The notes under the pieces were generated by a model that was not told where the DNA came from, did not search any database, and was given only the letters and a program-made list of their open reading frames with translations. The position numbers were made by a program, and so were the translations under genes. Below are positions 62,509 to 64,000 of a stretch of 64,000 bases of DNA, piece after piece (the stretch's first letter is position 1; each line of letters opens with the position of its first letter). The DNA is from Oryzomonas japonica (GTDB lineage Bacteria; Desulfobacterota; Desulfuromonadia; Geobacterales; Pseudopelobacteraceae). The DNA is taken from positions 124,001 through 188,000 of the forward strand of contig NZ_VZQZ01000003.1 in the NCBI RefSeq assembly GCF_008802365.1. The letters run 5' to 3'.

Positions 62509-63957
62509 TTATTCTGCCAGGACCCAGGTGTCCTTGCTGCCGCCACCCTGGGACGAGTTGACCACCAGCGATCCCTTGGTCAGGGCGACGCGCGTCAAGC
62601 CGCCCGGCACCACGTTGATATCGTCGCCGTAAATGATGTAGGGACGCAGATCCAGGTGGCGCGCCTCCAACTCGCCGTCCATGTAGCAGATGTGGCGCGA
62701 GAGCTGGATCACCGGTTGGGCGATGTAGTTCCGGGGATCTTCCTGCACCTTGGCGGCAAACTCCTTGCGCAGGGCCGGGGTCGAGGCCGGGCCCATCAGC
62801 ATGCCGTAGCCGCCCGATTCGCTGACCGCCTTGACCACCATGCGTTCCAGATTGTCCAGGACATAGGCCCGTTCCTCGGGGTTGGTCATCTGGTACGTGG
62901 GGACGTTGTGCAGGATGGGGGCCTCGGCCAGGTAGTAGCGGATGATGTCGGGGACATAGGGATAGACCGCCTTGTCGTCGGCGATGCCGTTGCCGGGGGC
63001 GTTGACGATGGCGATGTTGCCGGCCCGCCAGGCGTTGATGATCCCGGCCACCCCCAGTGTGGAATCGGACCTGAACACGAGCGGGTCGAGGAAGTCGTCG
63101 TCCACCCGGCGGTAGATGACATCGACCCGTTGCAGGCCGGTGGTGGTTTTCAGGTAGACCACGTCGTCCTTGGCCACCAGGTCGCGCCCCTCGGCCAGCT
63201 CCACCCCCATCTCCTTGGCCAGGAAGGTGTGCTCGAAATAGGCCGAGTTGTAGATGCCCGGCGTCAGCACGACGATCTCGGCCTGGCCCGTGCCGCGGGG
63301 GGATACGGCCCGCAGCGCCTCGAGCAGCAGGGCCGGGTAGTGCTCGACCCGGCGCACGCGGTATTTGGCGAAAAACTCCGGCAGGATGCGCCGCTCGATG
63401 ACCCGGTTCTCGATCATGTAGGATACGCCGGAGGGGGTGCGCAGGTTGTCTTCCAGAACCAGGTACTTGCCGTCCTCGTCCCGGATGATGTCGATGCCGC
63501 TGATGTGTGTGTAGATATCGTGGGGCGGGTCGATGCCCATGATCTCCCGGCGGAAATCCTTGCCCTGGTAGATCAGTTCGGCCGGCACGACGCCGTCCTT
63601 GAGGATGCGTTGGTCGTGGTAGATATCCTTGAGGAACAGGTTCAGGGCGCGGACCCGCTGCTTGAGGCCCGACTCGATGATGCTCCACTCGCTGGCCGGG
63701 ATGATGCGCGGGATCAGGTCGAAGGGCCAGATGCGCTCGATCCCCTCGTCCGAGTCCCCGTAGACCGTAAAGGTTACCCCCTCTGCGTGCAGGGCCAGTT
63801 GCGATTCGTGCACCTTGGCCTCGAAGGCGTTCTGGCCGACCGACTGGATGTGCTCCCAGAGCGGCCGGTAGTGCTCACGGGGGGTGAAGCCATCGGTATA
63901 GAATTCGTGGTAGGAGATGCGGGGTTTCTGGGATGTGTCGGAAGAGATGGCTGCCAT
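62509..63957 (-). CDS. Circularly permuted ATP-grasp protein
   Basis: 482 aa. Family-specific segments are present: Y-H-E-F near the start, R-V-D-V-I-Y-R-R-V-D-D-D-F-L-D, the G-N-I-A-I-V-N-A-P-G-N-G-I-A-D-D-K loop and a final S-S-Q-G-G-G-S-K-D-T-W-V-L. The order of ATP-grasp elements is permuted, as in CP-ATP-grasp type 2. Such enzymes are predicted to form amide bonds between amino acids or on peptides. It is the first visible gene of the operon; its promoter may lie beyond the right edge. Confidence 0.93.
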   Translation of the reverse strand: MAAISSDTSQKPRISYHEFYTDGFTPREHYRPLWEHIQSVGQNAFEAKVHESQLALHAEGVTFTVYGDSDEGIERIWPFDLIPRIIPASEWSIIESGLKQRVRALNLFLKDIYHDQRILKDGVVPAELIYQGKDFRREIMGIDPPHDIYTHISGIDIIRDEDGKYLVLEDNLRTPSGVSYMIENRVIERRILPEFFAKYRVRRVEHYPALLLEALRAVSPRGTGQAEIVVLTPGIYNSAYFEHTFLAKEMGVELAEGRDLVAKDDVVYLKTTTGLQRVDVIYRRVDDDFLDPLVFRSDSTLGVAGIINAWRAGNIAIVNAPGNGIADDKAVYPYVPDIIRYYLAEAPILHNVPTYQMTNPEERAYVLDNLERMVVKAVSESGGYGMLMGPASTPALRKEFAAKVQEDPRNYIAQPVIQLSRHICYMDGELEARHLDLRPYIIYGDDINVVPGGLTRVALTKGSLVVNSSQGGGSKDTWVLAE

Positions 63958-64000
63958 AGCGCGCTCGTCTTTTGCGTGAGGTGTGTGCGGCTCGGTGAAA

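Noticed and set aside
61365-62546. Longer alpha-E protein start at 62546
   Set aside because: The added residues come from the family 1 repeat; the conserved alpha-E start M-L-S-R-I-A is at 62324.

Overview
This 64 kb window is GC-rich, almost fully coding chromosomal DNA. It most resembles a member of the Geobacterales (Geobacter and relatives). The main pointers are a membrane globin-coupled sensor of the G. sulfurreducens GsGCS type, an NrfJ-like lipoprotein, an alternative spermidine pathway, many two-component and c-di-GMP type proteins, and numerous palindromic intergenic repeats. The assignment is inferred from gene content; no database search was possible. No prophage, IS transposase or CRISPR array was seen.

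Layout. 0-1.1 kb: 3' part of a radical SAM/TPR gene. 1.2-4.1 kb: NrfJ-like lipoprotein and a polar amino acid ABC transporter. 4.3-5.8 kb: polyphosphate:AMP phosphotransferase. 5.8-11.8 kb (minus): hydrogenase maturation genes hypB-hypF-hypC-hypD running into a membrane-bound globin sensor and a HAD phosphatase. 11.9-15.4 kb (minus): MsbA-type ABC exporter and a receiver-PAS-kinase. 15.7-18.8 kb (minus): second amino acid ABC transporter (gltLIJK-like). 19.0-19.9 kb: rhodanese-YceI fusion. 20.2-27.4 kb (minus): speA, carboxy(nor)spermidine dehydrogenase, nspC, a small gene and priA. 27.8-33.8 kb (plus): hsp20-lon-thiL-tkt. 33.9-36.05 kb: Crp/Fnr regulator, DAHP synthase, and a structured RNA I interpret as 6S RNA. 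36.2-41.2 kb (minus): cobalamin genes cobJ-cobQ (one ORF), cbiB, cobD-like, then nikR. 41.3-43.5 kb (minus): soluble-type lytic transglycosylase and a sigma-54 activator. 43.8-49.2 kb (plus): cheW-cheA-cheR-HDOD-cheB. 49.3-51.1 kb (minus): prfC and a small gene. 51.5-54.0 kb: AT-richer hybrid histidine kinase. 54.2-55.7 kb (minus): DoxX, diguanylate cyclase-like protein, tRNA-Arg(CCG). 55.8-58.5 kb (plus): degenerate metallo-beta-lactamase-fold protein, coaE, rRNA-methyltransferase-like gene. 58.6-64 kb (minus): circularly permuted ATP-grasp, alpha-E, transglutaminase and two M14 deacylase-like genes, probably one peptide-modification operon.

The most unusual observations are these. (1) CobJ and CobQ are joined in one frame by a linker encoded by a palindromic repeat; a second copy of that repeat is intergenic 4 kb away at the end of the same gene cluster. 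(2) The ATP-grasp/alpha-E/transglutaminase operon carries a pair of M14-like proteins, one of which has Gln where the other has the likely catalytic Glu. (3) A globin-coupled membrane sensor follows hypD directly. (4) A likely 6S RNA with its own promoter and terminator lies after aroF. (5) Several families of palindromic repeats occur, one of which flanks the carboxyspermidine dehydrogenase gene in opposite orientations with a compensatory base change in its arms.
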